Below are positions 1-10,699 of a DNA stretch of 64,000 nt, in pieces; position 1 is the first letter of the stretch; the number at the start of each line of letters is the position of its first letter. The stretch is from Gossypium raimondii (Eukaryota > Streptophyta > Magnoliopsida > Malvales > Malvaceae): NCBI RefSeq assembly GCF_025698545.1, contig NC_068569.1, positions 27,590,001-27,654,000 of the forward strand, read 5' to 3'. The notes under the pieces were generated by a model, which was given only the letters and a program-made list of their open reading frames with translations, did no database searches and was not told the origin of the DNA. The translations under genes were made by a program, and so were the position numbers.

Positions 1-950
1 TTCTATCTTCTTTCTTTTCTCTTTCTGTTCCAAACTCTGCCTAGCTGTCTTTGCCTCTTCATGCCCTCACCTTCAGTCCCTCTTTGGCCAGTGCATCGAC
101 TTCACAGCCTCAACCTCACTCATTCCTTCACGCCTTCTGCCTCATTTGCCCACTGGCCTGCTTCTCATATTGCGATACTTTATATGCCTCTGCATTTCTA
201 AATGTTCGTTGTCTTATTTATGGCCATTTTTTGTATCTGTGTTCTCTGGAATCTGGATATTCCTACTTGGCTTAAGAGTGTCAAGTTATAGATACTTGTA
301 AAATTACAAAAGACAGCAATTAAGAGCTTTCTTATGTTCCTGATTTAAAAAAAAAAGAAAAAAAGAAACCTAGACAAGTCTTTCTTGGTAGAGTTGTTCT
401 GTTTGGTTAGTTTCTGTTGCCCTTGTTCTGTCTCTCACTGCATACTCCCAAAGATTTTCTAGCAGCTCTCTCAAAGTTGCAAATAGACAAAACTGAACAG
501 ATCAAACCATTTGATTTTGGTTTGGTTATTTCGTTCCTTAGATTGATTTCGGTCAGTTTGGTTAATCATGAATATTTGGTCGTTTCGTTCGGTTTTGCAT
601 TTTTTTAATCCAAATAAACCAAAATGACCAGATACTCTCCCCTATTTGGTGTTTTATTCTCATATGTATCTTTAATCTTAGAATAAGCTAGTGGGAGAAC
701 AAAAGAAGAATTATATTTGAAGATGAAAGGAAGTGAAAATGTACTAGTGTGGAAGGAAAAAATATGGAAGAGTAATATCAGTTATCGAACATTGTTTGAC
801 TGGGAAATAAAATAGATGTGTTTATCTTCTCTACTTGTGGAGAATATCACTCCTTACTTGCTTCGTCAGTATCTTTTTTTTATCAGAAACACTACCTCAG
901 AATTATGAAGGTCTGTGAACCAATCATGTAAATGCTACTGCATGATGCAG
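1..950. other. Non-coding left edge, probably intron of the NFU gene
   Basis: No exon is recognisable here. The next feature starts with an internal exon that follows an AG acceptor at 949-950, so this stretch is best read as the intron before it. The upstream Nfu N-domain exons must lie left of the window. Around 480-640 there is a degenerate patch rich in TTTGGTTT and CGGTTT words, of the kind left by old inverted-repeat elements in plant genomes. Short open frames here have no family resemblance. Confidence 0.5.
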
Positions 951-2105
951 GATGACTCTGAAACAGTTGCAATGATCAAAGAATTGTTGGAGACTCGAAT
1001 TCGACCAGCAGTACAAGATGATGGTGGGGATATTGAATATCGGGGATTTGATCCGTAAACTTCCTTTTATCCTTATTTGTTTTAAATTATTTTCTGATAT
1101 CTACGCATTCTTTGTTTTTTCTCTTTTTTGTACTATCATTGATTGAACGTGTCCTGTTCACATTTGTAGAGACATAGGAATAGTGAAATTGAAAATGCAA
1201 GGAGCATGCAGTGGCTGCCCCAGTTCATCCGTCACTTTGAAATCCGGCATTGAAAATATGCTAATGCATTATGTTCCTGAGGTAATATCTAATGACCGTC
1301 CTTATACTTTATTCAGAATTTATTTGGTACGAATATGGATGGAGAGAATAGCATAATTCACCCATATTTAAAAAGGGGAGTGATTGGTTTGAATTTGTTT
1401 GTGTTTAATACACACTGAATCATGGAAATAGAAAAGGATAAATATTCGGGTAGTGCATGCTAATGTTAATATGATCAAAATTTTAAAAATGATTGGATAA
1501 TAAGTTTTATAGGTCAAATTAACCTTGTTTGTGCCATATCACTGTCTAGCTGTATCTGTTGTAGGCAGATTCCTATCAGAATGCAGCCATAGTGTTGGTG
1601 AATAGCGGGTCTACTGTTTTTGGTTGTGCTCAAAATTTGAATAATGACGGTTTCGCTGATGTCTATGCATATCATGGCAGCATCTTTGTCATATATCTGA
1701 TATTCTGTTATCTTTTAGTTAGTGAAACTTTGTTCTGAGGGATTCAGTCGTCACAATCTGTTAACAAGTATGCGTGTGCTCTATTTTGACTTAAATAATC
1801 GTGCAGACAATTGACTTTGTCTCTCATTCCATTCTTGAATTTCAAAGCATACACTGTTCTAGGACGTAAAAGTGTATATTATTGCTTTACTAGCTTATTC
1901 TATTGATTTCGAGCAAGTCATTTTCCCCAAAGATAGCCACATGTAGCTTGCTTGTTAATTTGTCAGGGAATTATCGAGTAGATCTAGAACTCAGCATCCT
2001 TTCTAACTGGTTTCCTTACGGACTATCCTGATACAGGTAAAGGGCGTCGAGCAAGAATTTGATGCTGAAGATGAGGATGCTGCATTAGCTGGTAAGTTGG
2101 AATAG
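951..2105 (+). CDS. NFU4: NifU-like Fe-S cluster scaffold, mitochondrial NFU4/NFU5 type (3' part)
   Basis: Three terminal exons are visible: 951-1054, 1170-1281 and 2037-2105 (TAG stop). They sum to 95 codons in one frame. The protein is the C-terminal NifU domain: it begins [19 protein letters not shown], has the [11 protein letters not shown] segment, and carries the CxxC motif (GACSGCPSS) whose two cysteines bind a transient 4Fe-4S cluster handed to mitochondrial apoproteins such as lipoyl synthase. It ends in an acidic tail ([12 protein letters not shown]). The sequence follows Arabidopsis NFU4/NFU5, which are mitochondrial, rather than plastid NFU1-3. The first exons (targeting peptide and Nfu N-domain) lie left of the window, so the two paralogs cannot be separated; the symbol is the family name. 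Confidence 0.88.
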
Positions 2106-3052
2106 TTCAAAGCTTAATCATCTCCTTTTACTCTGCCCATAGGGTAATCGGATGAAATAACGAGTTCAAGGACTACTGGCGGCTCTCCTGTGTAGGATTA
2201 ACATATTATTATATGTTGGTAGAGAATCATGTCCATTCCTTGATTTAGTTGCTGTAACATGTATTCAAGAGCAAGGCCGATGCTAATAACTATACATGCA
2301 TTGTACTACTTAAGAGTATATGAAATGATTTAAATGATCTTTTCTCGTGAATTTCGGGATTTTGTTCCCAGTTGAGATGATCATTAAGTTGATCCTAGAA
2401 CACGAATTTAATCCTGTTAGTTCATATAGTTACCTTTAAAGGATAATGTCCAATAAGTTTGTAGTTCAAGTCTTTTTCTGGCTTCATTTTACCAGAAAAC
2501 ATGGACAGTTGTGTTGGAAATAAAAAATTACAAGTTCCAACCATGACGAAATATAATGAAATATTAAAATAATTTTTTATTAAATAATAATTTGAGTTTA
2601 ACTGAATTTATAAAAACTTTATCCAAAACTTAGAGAGTGATATTAACATTATTAGAAAAAAAATTAAATGTTTAACGGGCTATCGATTTTATAATACCGA
2701 TCACTTGAAATAAATAGTATAGTAGCTACTCAAAATAAAGTTAATTAATAGCAAATTTAAGAGGAAAAATTTAAATAAATTCGTACTCTTTTTCTTAATG
2801 AAAAATAATTTATACTCTCCTATTTAGATATTTCATTTTCTGACTCTTAACTAGCAAGAGATGAAATAAATGTTATAAATAGAAATTTATTAATAATTTT
2901 CAATCTTTTTGTTGTGCAGAAAGATTTTCGTGCTTTATATTTCCAAAAGGGTAAATATTAAAACTGGAAATAACAAAAATGGAATGTTAAAATTAGACAG
3001 GACTTGCAGGAGCCTGGAATCTTTAAATAGGGCAAACGACAACGTTACGATT
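2106..3052. other. 3' flank of NFU gene and AT-rich spacer
   Basis: The first part should hold the 3' UTR and polyadenylation region of the NFU gene. From about 2510 to 2900 the DNA is very AT-rich with no coding frame. I see no further gene. Poly-T terminator candidates for the first tRNA would lie at its left edge, but no run of four T is close to the tRNA end on the minus strand. Confidence 0.45.
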
Positions 3053-3126
3053 TGGCCCATGCAGGTCTCGAACCTGCGACCTTCGCGTTATTAGCACGAC
3101 GCTCTAACCAGCTGAGCTAATAGGCC
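3053..3126 (-). tRNA. tRNA-Ile(AAT), array copy 1
   Basis: On the minus strand the 74 bases fold as a full cloverleaf: acceptor GGCCTAT with ATGGGCC plus discriminator A, D stem GCTC/GAGC, anticodon stem TCGTG/CGCGA, loop CTAATAA (anticodon AAT, read as IAU after deamination) and T arm GCAGG-TTCGAGA-CCTGC. The internal A box (TAGCTCAGCTGG) and B box (GGTTCGAGACC) are intact. A CAA triplet lies just upstream, as is usual for plant Pol III starts. Unlike its neighbours it has no close T-run behind it. Confidence 0.95.
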
Positions 3127-3214
3127 GTTGATATTCTAACCTAAATTCTGTTCTACTAAATACTAACATGTTGCGGTGTTCCAAAAAACAAAAAATAAAG
3201 GAAAAAGCCACTAA

Positions 3215-3288
3215 TGGCCCATGCAGGTCTCGAACCTGCGACCTTCGCGTTATTAGCACGACGCTCTAACCAGCTGAGCTAATAGGCC
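3215..3288 (-). tRNA. tRNA-Ile(AAT), array copy 2
   Basis: Its sequence is identical to copy 1, so all stems pair and both internal Pol III boxes are intact. The upstream CAA triplet is kept, and a T5 terminator run follows about 6 bases after the gene on the minus strand. It lies 162 bases from copy 1. Confidence 0.96.
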
Positions 3289-3376
3289 GTTGATATTCTA
3301 ACCTAAATTCTGTTCTGCTAAATACTAACATGTTGCGGTGTTCCAAAAAACAAAAAATAAAGGAAAAAGCCACTAA

Positions 3377-3450
3377 TGGCCCATGCAGGTCTCGAACCTG
3401 CGACCTTCGCGTTATTAGCACGACGCTCTAACCAGCTGAGCTAATAGGCC
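3377..3450 (-). tRNA. tRNA-Ile(AAT), array copy 3
   Basis: Identical to copy 1 across all 74 bases. The upstream triplet has changed from CAA to CAG. A T5 run follows the gene on the minus strand. The spacing from copy 2 is again 162, so copies 2 and 3 look like the most recent duplication. Confidence 0.96.
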
Positions 3451-3543
3451 GCTGATATTCCCGCTAAAATTCTATTTTAATAAATACTGTAACAGGTTGA
3501 CGTTTTCCAAAAAACAAAAAATAAAGCAAAAAAAAGCCATTAA

Positions 3544-3617
3544 TGGCCCATGCAGGTCTCGAACCTGCGACCTTCGCGTTATTAGCACGACGCTCTAACC
3601 AGCTGAGCTAATAGGCC
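3544..3617 (-). tRNA. tRNA-Ile(AAT), array copy 4
   Basis: Identical to copy 1 across the tRNA. The upstream triplet is CGA rather than CAA. A strong T-run (eight T) follows on the minus strand. The repeat unit here is 167 bases, longer than in copies 1-3. Confidence 0.95.
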
Positions 3618-3710
3618 GTCGATACTGCTGTTTAAATTTTGTTTAAATAAATACTGTAACAGGTTGACGTTTTCCAAAAAACAAAAAATAAAGACAAAAA
3701 AAGCCATTAA

Positions 3711-3784
3711 TGGCCCATGCAGGTCTCGAACCTGCGACCTTCGCGTTATTAGCACAACGCTCTAACCAGCTGAGCTAATAGGCC
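3711..3784 (-). tRNA. tRNA-Ile(AAT), array copy 5, one anticodon-stem change
   Basis: One base differs from the array consensus: C28 is T, so the second anticodon-stem pair becomes a T-G wobble. The cloverleaf still folds, and both internal promoter boxes and the AAT anticodon are kept. A T-run terminator follows on the minus strand. Probably functional. Confidence 0.9.
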
Positions 3785-3877
3785 GTCGATACTGCTGCTT
3801 AAATTTTGTTGAAATAAATACTGTAACAGGTTGCCGTTTTCCAAAAAACAAAAAATAAAGAAAAAAAAGCCATTAAA

Positions 3878-3955
3878 TGGCCCATGCAGGTCTCGAACCG
3901 ACCTGCGACCTTCGCGTTATTAGCACGACGCTCTAACCAGCTGAGCTAATAGGCC
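3878..3955 (-). pseudogene. tRNA-Ile(AAT), array copy 6, with 4-base insertion in the T arm
   Basis: This copy is 78 bases long. Four extra bases lie in the T arm (minus strand reads GCAGGTCGGTTCGAGACC), so the T loop would be 11 instead of 7 bases and B-box spacing from the A box grows by four. Acceptor, D and anticodon arms are consensus and the upstream CAA triplet is present. It may still be transcribed, because the B box word GGTTCGAGACC survives, but the tRNA is unlikely to fold normally. Called a probable pseudogene. Confidence 0.8.
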
Positions 3956-4046
3956 GTTGATACTCCCGCTTAAATTTTGTTTTAATAAATACTATAACAG
4001 GTTTCCGTTTTCCAAAAAACAAAAAATAAAGAAAAAATACCATTAA

Positions 4047-4120
4047 TGGCCCATGCAGGTTTCGAACCTGTGACCTTCGCGTTATTAGCACGACGCTCTA
4101 ACCAGCTGAGCTAATAGGCC
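4047..4120 (-). tRNA. tRNA-Ile(AAT), array copy 7, divergent T arm
   Basis: Two changes from the array consensus lie in the T arm: G49 is A, giving an A-C mismatch at the base of the T stem, and the T loop reads TTCGAAA, which is the more usual plant form. Anticodon AAT and the A box are intact and the B box reads GGTTCGAAACC. Upstream on the minus strand is CACAAC. As the most different unit, at the outer edge of the array, it may be the oldest copy. Confidence 0.88.
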
Positions 4121-4254
4121 GTTGTGTACCCTTGTAAAGTTTTTTATATATAGCCTAGTATTTGTTTACTAAAAAGTTCCCTGCTGGATTTGTTTTACTA
4201 AAGGAAACAATTCTGTGACAGCGCAGAGAAGCAAACCAGATCCCTACGATTTCT

Positions 4255-4264
4255 GGCGGGAAAA
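4255..4264 (-). promoter_or_regulatory. Candidate E2F site upstream of RNase H2A
   Basis: GGCGGGAAAA reads TTTTCCCGCC on the minus strand, a full match to the E2F/DP consensus TTTSSCGC. It lies 118 bases before the ATG of the RNase H2A gene, a position fitting a promoter or early leader. E2F control is usual for plant DNA replication and repair genes. Function is inferred from motif and position. Confidence 0.55.
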
Positions 4265-4381
4265 TTGTGAAAATTATTATAGTAACAAAAAACTGAGGAA
4301 GTCTTTAAATTTCAGTAATAGCTAAAGCAGCCATGGCGTTTGAGTGATTCAGTTTATTTTTTGTAGAATACAAATAGAGAA

Positions 4382-7300
4382 ATGGGATCCGAAACTTCTC
4401 TCCCCAAGTGGGCATCTACTCCTTGCATTATGGGCATTGATGAAGCCGGGCGTGGCCCTGTTTTAGGTTTCAATCTCTCCCTTTTCTTCCTTTTCTTCGA
4501 TTTCATTTGATTTTCCCCAGTTTTTACCATCTCACTTTACCCATGTTTCGTCCATCAATTTTCTTTCGGTTTTGTTTGTTTCAGGACCCATGGTATATGG
4601 TTGCCTTTACTGTGCTCGCTCTTATCAGAAAACTCTTGCTACCTTGAATTTTGCTGGTTCGGAATATATTTTCCTTTTTTTTTCTTTTTAATCCCTTTTT
4701 TAGATTAATTTTGTCTCAAAATTTAAACCTTTATATGATGATATATTATGCGGCTATGTACTTGAAATGCATACTGTAGAATGTGAAATTCAATTGTTTT
4801 GGTTGGTGTAAGCATATAAAATTTAGTGAAGATAAGAGCTTCTTTGAGGAAATTAGCACTTGAGTATGGAAATTTTGGTCTGATTTTCTTTCAAAAGCTT
4901 TTTTCGCAGTAAAAAAATCCTAATTTAATTGATAGGTGGTTTTGATGAAAGGATTGTCTTTGTTTCTTCGTTTCAAGCTATAAAGCTTCTAATTTGTTAA
5001 TTTCATGTAAACAAAATTGCAATTTGGAAAGAAGTTGTGGTTTTGATAAAAGGATTGTCCTCCTTTCTTCATCTCATGCTATAAGGCGTCTACTTTGTTA
5101 ACTTCATGGAAAAGTTACTTGTAAATTTAAAAGAAGTTGTATAGTTTCATGAGTTTTATGGCATCCTTTTGTGTTTATAGATTCAAAGACTCTAAAGGAA
5201 GAGAAGAGGGAAGAATTGTTTGAGAATTTAAAAGCTGATGAGTCGATAGGGTGGTCTGTTGATGTTATAGATCCAAGGGAGCTCTCAGCTAAAATGCTAA
5301 AGAAGTCAGTTATTCAAATTGTAATATCTTTTAGCTTTTGCTTTGTGTATTTTTCTTTTCTCTTACAAGATTTCACACGTTTGATCATCAATAGGAATAA
5401 GGTGAACCTGAATGAGATATCACATGATTCTGCAATCGGTCTCATCAATAGGGTATTGAATATGGGAATTCTTCTAACTGAGGTACAACTCCTTTTAACC
5501 TTTCTAAAATGAGCTGGCTGTTGATTGCATCTGTTAGTTTAATATGAATTTTACATGTATTTTTGGTGCTTCACAAGCAAAACAAAATAAAGTAAATGAC
5601 ATGTTATTGTTATGAGATATTACATTGTTCGAATAGTTGTTTGCTTTTCAATGCTGTAAGGTAATATCAATTTTCAGTTGGAATGGATGTCAGAATATTT
5701 TTGGATGATTATATACAAGGAAAGTTAGGCAGAAATACTGACTCTACTGCGTAACAAGTCATAAAACTCTAATTGTTTTTAGTTGTGGCAGATATTGCTT
5801 GAATATTCTGATCAATCTAAAGGTATAACGAGGTTAATGAAAGAAAATGGGGGACTGGTAATAGGATTTTATTCCTAGGGTTTGAATGCTCAGGTGGTAA
5901 ATATTGCTTGAATATTCTGATTTACTCCTAGAGTGTCAGTGCACAAGCAGTTAAAAATAGTTAGTTTACCATGCAATAATTAACATCTTTAAACCTTTGT
6001 TCTTTCATGCATCCAAGTACAGCATAAGCCATACCTCAAGCAATGGATGCATGCTTCTCAGTTCTCACCCAAGATTCAAAACAATCATTGACCTAATTCG
6101 TCAAACATTTGGAGATATAAATGATTGAAGCAGAACATTACTGTATAGAGCTAGAACTGAAACCATTTTGGAAAGAATATTGACTTGTTTTAAACATGCC
6201 TAGCTATTTTATTTGCTGAAAAGCCTTGTAACGCAATTTCAAATTTCAGTAAGCTACAACAAAAATAAGTTGTTTCAGATTAGGTCATACCTAAAATGTA
6301 CAAGAAATTTTACAAAATGCAAACTTGGCACCATTACCGTATCAACAGTAAATTTATATTCATGAACTTGGTATAACATACAAGCATGGATATGAAAAAG
6401 GGAACAATTGCAACCTAGCTATCTAAGCTGCAATATTGAAAGAGAAACAATTTAGTAAGCTATAACGATCAATAAGGAAGCTAGTGATAATGTTTAATTA
6501 AATATGCCCAGATAAGCATGAATGGAAGCAAGCCAAACTAAGGTATTTTCAGCACACTAACAAGACAAACAAAAGAGCTTTAAGGATATCATTTCAGGCA
6601 GTTAAGAACAGATGTCAAAATTAATGATTCAGATACTGAAAGTACACTATGACAATTGTAGATTTTACAGCACTGAAAATGTATTAAAATAGAATTAGCA
6701 TAACATTCTTATTAATAAGAACAGAGATGGATATTTTCTTAGCAAATTGTTTTGAATCCTGTTTTGGATGTCATATAATGATCTAGCTAGTCAAAAGATC
6801 TAAACGTTCATTATTTCTCTTCAAAGTAACATAGTGGAACTTAAACTCACGTGGATGCATGTAAACTGGTCAAACTCCTATAATAAGCGACTATTAGTTG
6901 CTCAAAATCAAAACACCATTTTCTAAAGTCCCCAGAAGTGAACTGGATGGGTCAAAGCTCCTTAAAACGTATTGTAGAATGATGAGATTCTGCACTAATT
7001 TGATAGAAATCAGGAAATCTCAACAAAACTGTCTAGAAACATCTGATGTACTAAATTAAGCTATTATAGCCAATTAACATTAGATTGAGGAACATACTAG
7101 CCTCCATGATTGGCAATAGGTTGAGATGTTTGAATGCTGGAAACATGCTATTTTGCGCTGAAAATTTGTATTTCAGCCCAAAGAGGCCAATAGCAGTCTC
7201 TTCCGCAAAATCAAATTAAACAGTGTGATAATGTCAAGCAAAATTCAAAAATAAATGTTGAATCAAATATCGCCTAGAATTCACAATGACTGCCATTATT

Positions 7301-9201
7301 AGATACAGTGGAATCTAATTAGAACAAAGGGTGTCTAAGCTTGAATTGGATTGAAGGCAGGCATTAATAAAACCCAAGGATTGTTAAGTAGAATTAGCCA
7401 CTTGTCTAACTAAAGCGAAATAAAAAAAATCTTCCAGATTTCTGATTCTCTCAGCTGCACAAGAGGTGTGCATCCCTTATTTTCTCTCCATTCAGCTGCT
7501 GTCATTGCGATTTGGAGAAATTTGGAGATTACCCTTAAAAGTCTATTAATCACAAACTTATTTTCAACTTATTTTCAGTCATCATGTGTTAAGTGAAGTG
7601 GAAATATTGTTATGACACTATGTCTAGGAGAGGATGGAAAACCCTTGCTTAGGTAGCAAAGGCAAAAGACAGTATCGGATGTTCTTCCAAATTTAGTTTC
7701 CTTTTAAAAATTAATGTTAGGCAAGATTTGAAGATCTAGCTGCACTGTTTTGTTTAAAGGTTTTTTGGGGAATCCTAAAAAAGGGAACATTTTCATGTCC
7801 CTGTTTCAGGTTTACCTTGATACAGTTGGAGATGCTGACAAGTATAGAATCAAACTGTCTGAAAGATTTCCATCCATCAAATTTGTTGTTGCAAAGAAGG
7901 CTGATAGTCTTTATCCAGTTGTGAGTGGGGCAAGCATAGTGGCTAAGGTCAGTTCCCTTTTCCAAGTCGTCACCTTCGGCTCATCTTGAACTGCTTTCAT
8001 TTTTATTTTATTTTTTATTTAACTATGCAGGTAACCAGAGACAGAGCCTTGCGAGAATGGGTGCTGGAGGAAACTTCTGAAAACATGCATGGGAGTTTTG
8101 GTTCTGGATATCCAGGAGGTTGAAAGTGCTTGACATTATCTTATTTCATCTTTTTCTTTTTCCTAATAGAGAAGGTTAACTAAACACTCAATCTTGTTAT
8201 CTTTGATTCGTCTAGATCCTGAAACAAAGGCTTGGCTGGCACATCATAAACACTCAGTCTTTGGATTCCCAACACTAGTCCGCTTCAGTTGGGGTACATG
8301 CACTTCATATTACAAGGATATGGTTGAAGTGTTATGGTATTTGCTCAAACACTCAAATTCTATTTACTTTTTAACACTTCCACATAATTGTGCATGGCCC
8401 TTTCTTCACAATGTTTATGAAGTCTTAAGTGTTCTTGTGCTTTAATCAAGGAAATTCCATGATTTATTGTTCATTAGAAAGAAGAAAAAGCATAAATGAC
8501 AATCCTCTGGTTAGTATAAAAGTAAAGACATTATTACCTTGATATGCCTTTAGAATTATGTATTCTCTATGTTTAGGGATAGGTCTACAAATGGGCTGAA
8601 CTGACTGGTGTAATGCTTAGAATAGATGATTGACCTTTATTTGAGTTTGGTTGAATTCTGCAAAGACGGTTTTACCTTAGCTGCTAAGCTGAATTAATTT
8701 TTTTCATATTGCATTAAGCTTTAGCTATTGTAAAAGTTGATCATTTAGCAGAGATGTAGAAATGAATTTGGTTTGCTTTATACAAGGTTTAAAAAAACTT
8801 GACCGGAGGTCAATCTGGTAAGACCTCGATCATCAGTCTAATTAGTTCAACCATATGAACCAGCCGGTTTAATTTAAAAAATTCTAGTAGTAAGTAAATA
8901 ACTTTATTTTTAAGTAAGTGCTAGATATATTAAATCATTGATAAAAATACATATTTGGCTTAATGGTATGGTCTTTAATATAAAATAAAGAAGGTTTGAA
9001 TTGCATCCTATTCTATATGTTAGGGAATCTGATAAGGTGGATGAAGATGTTGGTTATGGCAGCAGTGGGAAGCAATTGAAATTAAGTAATGTTGGTTTCG
9101 GCAAGGCGGCGAAGCGGAAAATTGAAGAAATAGAATCAAGTGGTAAAGGGAGATGTAAGTTCTTCCATTCTCGTAAGCTTGAGCAACTCACTCATTTCTA
9201 G
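4382..9201 (+). CDS. RNASEH2A: Ribonuclease H2 subunit A (type 2 RNase H)
   Basis: Eight exons: 4382-4466, 4585-4656, 5181-5304, 5395-5482, 7810-7947, 8031-8118, 8216-8336 and 9024-9201, giving 297 residues. This is the catalytic subunit that nicks DNA at embedded ribonucleotides and degrades RNA-DNA hybrids in the nucleus. The [10 protein letters not shown] motif at residues 20-29 supplies catalytic D20 and E21; the other two expected aspartates are D127 (YLDTVGD) and D155 (KKADSLYP). Conserved blocks [15 protein letters not shown] and HKHSVFGFP follow in order, and the C-terminus ([21 protein letters not shown]) matches the plant ortholog. The ATG is the first in frame and starts the family's usual N-terminus. 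Intron 4 is long, about 2.3 kb, and holds no recognised gene. An E2F-like motif precedes the gene. Confidence 0.95.
8790..9015 (+). repeat. Possible SINE-like or other short repeat in intron 7 of RNase H2A
   Basis: The segment 8790-8870 has plant-repeat style (ACCGGAGGTCAATCTGGT, CCAGCCGGTTTAA). From 8957 there is TGGCTTAATGGTATGG, and about 35 bases on AGGTTTGAATTGCATCC, loosely like Pol III A and B boxes of a tRNA-derived head. The right part ends just before the last-exon acceptor at 9022-9023. No poly-A tail or target duplication was found, so the class is open. Confidence 0.25.
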
Positions 9202-9433
9202 GAATGCACTTTGATTCCATGACTTGGTTTCTTGGTTGAATCCTTTGATTTACTTTATGATTTATTATATATAAATTTCTAGATGGAACTCCTTGGCCAT
9301 GCATCTTATTCTTGATTATGCAATATATATTCCTAATTAAGATTGTAGAACATTTAACTTTGCCGTACTGTATTGTTTCTTTTGTTATTATTATGGTGTG
9401 CTGGATAGAAAAAGTGAAAATGGTGGAAATAGA

Positions 9434-9471
<38 letters not shown>

Positions 9472-9695
9472 TAAAATTAAAAGAAAAAAACTATATATGT
9501 TTCAAGCATCATAAGTTAAAATAAAAAGAAAAATAAAACTTTAACATGTTTAATTTTTAAGTATATAATAGTTGCTCATACTCTCTTTTTGTTATCTAGA
9601 TTTTCTTTTGCAAATAAAAGTGAAAATAATATTTTGTATTTTATTTTTCCATCAAATACATTCAAGTTTCTTTTTACATTCTATCTCTCTCTATA
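9202..9695. other. 3' flank of RNase H2A with a microsatellite
   Basis: Expected 3' UTR followed by AT-rich spacer. The only structure seen is a compound TA/GA microsatellite at about 9434-9471, and a short CT-rich run just before the element that follows. No gene is visible. Confidence 0.5.
9434..9471. repeat. Compound microsatellite (TA)n(GA)n
   Basis: A run of about six TA units passes directly into about thirteen GA units. GA/CT tracts near plant genes can bind BPC proteins, but this one lies downstream of a gene and no role is claimed. Confidence 0.9.
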
Positions 9696-10027
9696 GGGAT
9701 AAATCTTAAAATTTTACATAAATTTTAGTTTAATGTGTAATTGTATACATGAATTTTAATTTGGTGTAATTATATACATGAAACTTTGATTGTGGTTCAA
9801 CTGTATGCATGAAACTTTAATTTTGATTTAATCATATACATTTAAATAAATATTTCAATTTATTTTTATATTGGATAAATACAATTATTTCTGAATGTAA
9901 TATATAAACATAAAATGATATTACATCAATAATTGTGTTAATAACTTGTGAGAATTTGATTAAATTAAAATTTTATGTATAAAATTACATAAAATCAAAT
10001 TTCATGTATAATTTTGAGATTTATCTC
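9696..10027. mobile_element. MITE-like element with terminal inverted repeats and TATA duplication
   Basis: The left end GGGATAAATCTTAAAATTTT matches the inverted right end GAGATAAATCTCAAAATTAT with few mismatches, and similarity continues inward. The flanks are TATA at 9692-9695 and TATA at 10028-10031, fitting a short target duplication. The inside is AT-rich with repeated TATACATGAA words and no coding frame. The size (332 bases) and structure fit a non-autonomous DNA transposon; the superfamily is not certain. Confidence 0.6.
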
Positions 10028-10699
10028 TATATAATAAATTTTCACATTATATAATTATACAAGTTTAGATACAGATGTAACATAAAGTTTTATGCATGAC
10101 TATTTATTTGGTGTATTAATAATGAAGTTTTTAATTTCATATTGGGGTTAATAAATCATTAAGTTTTCTTAATTCATATGTTTTTTTTAAAAAAAAAATC
10201 GATATAGCTTTGTTTGTGAAATTGGACTGTAAGTGCACTAAATAATAATAAGATGATGAAAGTGGTGAAGAGTGAACGTAGAAGTTTTATACGCGTAAAT
10301 TTGTTGAATCGAATAAATCCCGATAACAATAGCCGTGATCCAAATAAACTCAGCTTGAATTCAAAATGATTTTACCCAAAAATTGATTCTAACAATTAAT
10401 CTTTTTAAGGATGTCTACTTAAAAAGTGCAGATATAAAAGTTGTTATTTTGATGAATTTGGAGACGTTAAATATTCGTCTCGCGCGCACGTTTAGTTCGG
10501 TATTGTGATTTAGTTAAAAAATTGAAATTATTACTCTTTTTTGGTAAAACAAAGAGTTGGAACAGATGGTAAATAGCATAATCAGACAACAAAGGTCAAT
10601 AATCATCCAACATTTGATTCCTCAAGCTAATTCGAAAAGAAGACGGTTCCTCAAGCTTGAAAGCTCTTTTCAGTCAACCTCCTATTTCCTCTTGTCCGT
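10028..10699. other. Spacer between RNase H2A and bL9m genes (convergent)
   Basis: AT-rich DNA lying between the 3' ends of two convergent genes. The part nearest 10700 should contain the bL9m 3' UTR on the minus strand. No further gene or repeat end is recognised. Confidence 0.45.

Larger units (their letters stand above)
3053..4133 (-). repeat. Tandem array of seven tRNA-Ile units
   Basis: tRNA starts are spaced 162, 162, 167, 167, 167 and 169 bases. The spacers are also homologous: each holds CCAAAAAACAAAAAATAAAG and a short A-run that acts as a T-run terminator on the minus strand. The whole unit of gene plus spacer has therefore been duplicated in tandem, most likely by unequal crossing-over. 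Units fall into a 162 class (1-3) and a 167-169 class (4-7). Confidence 0.93.

Noticed and set aside
2909-3094. 61-codon open frame overlapping the first tRNA
   Set aside because: It runs antisense into a tRNA gene, has no family resemblance, and its end is read from tRNA sequence.
5483-7809. A hidden gene in the 2.3 kb intron of RNase H2A
   Set aside because: I read both strands and found no coding frame of note, no inverted ends and no recognised repeat.
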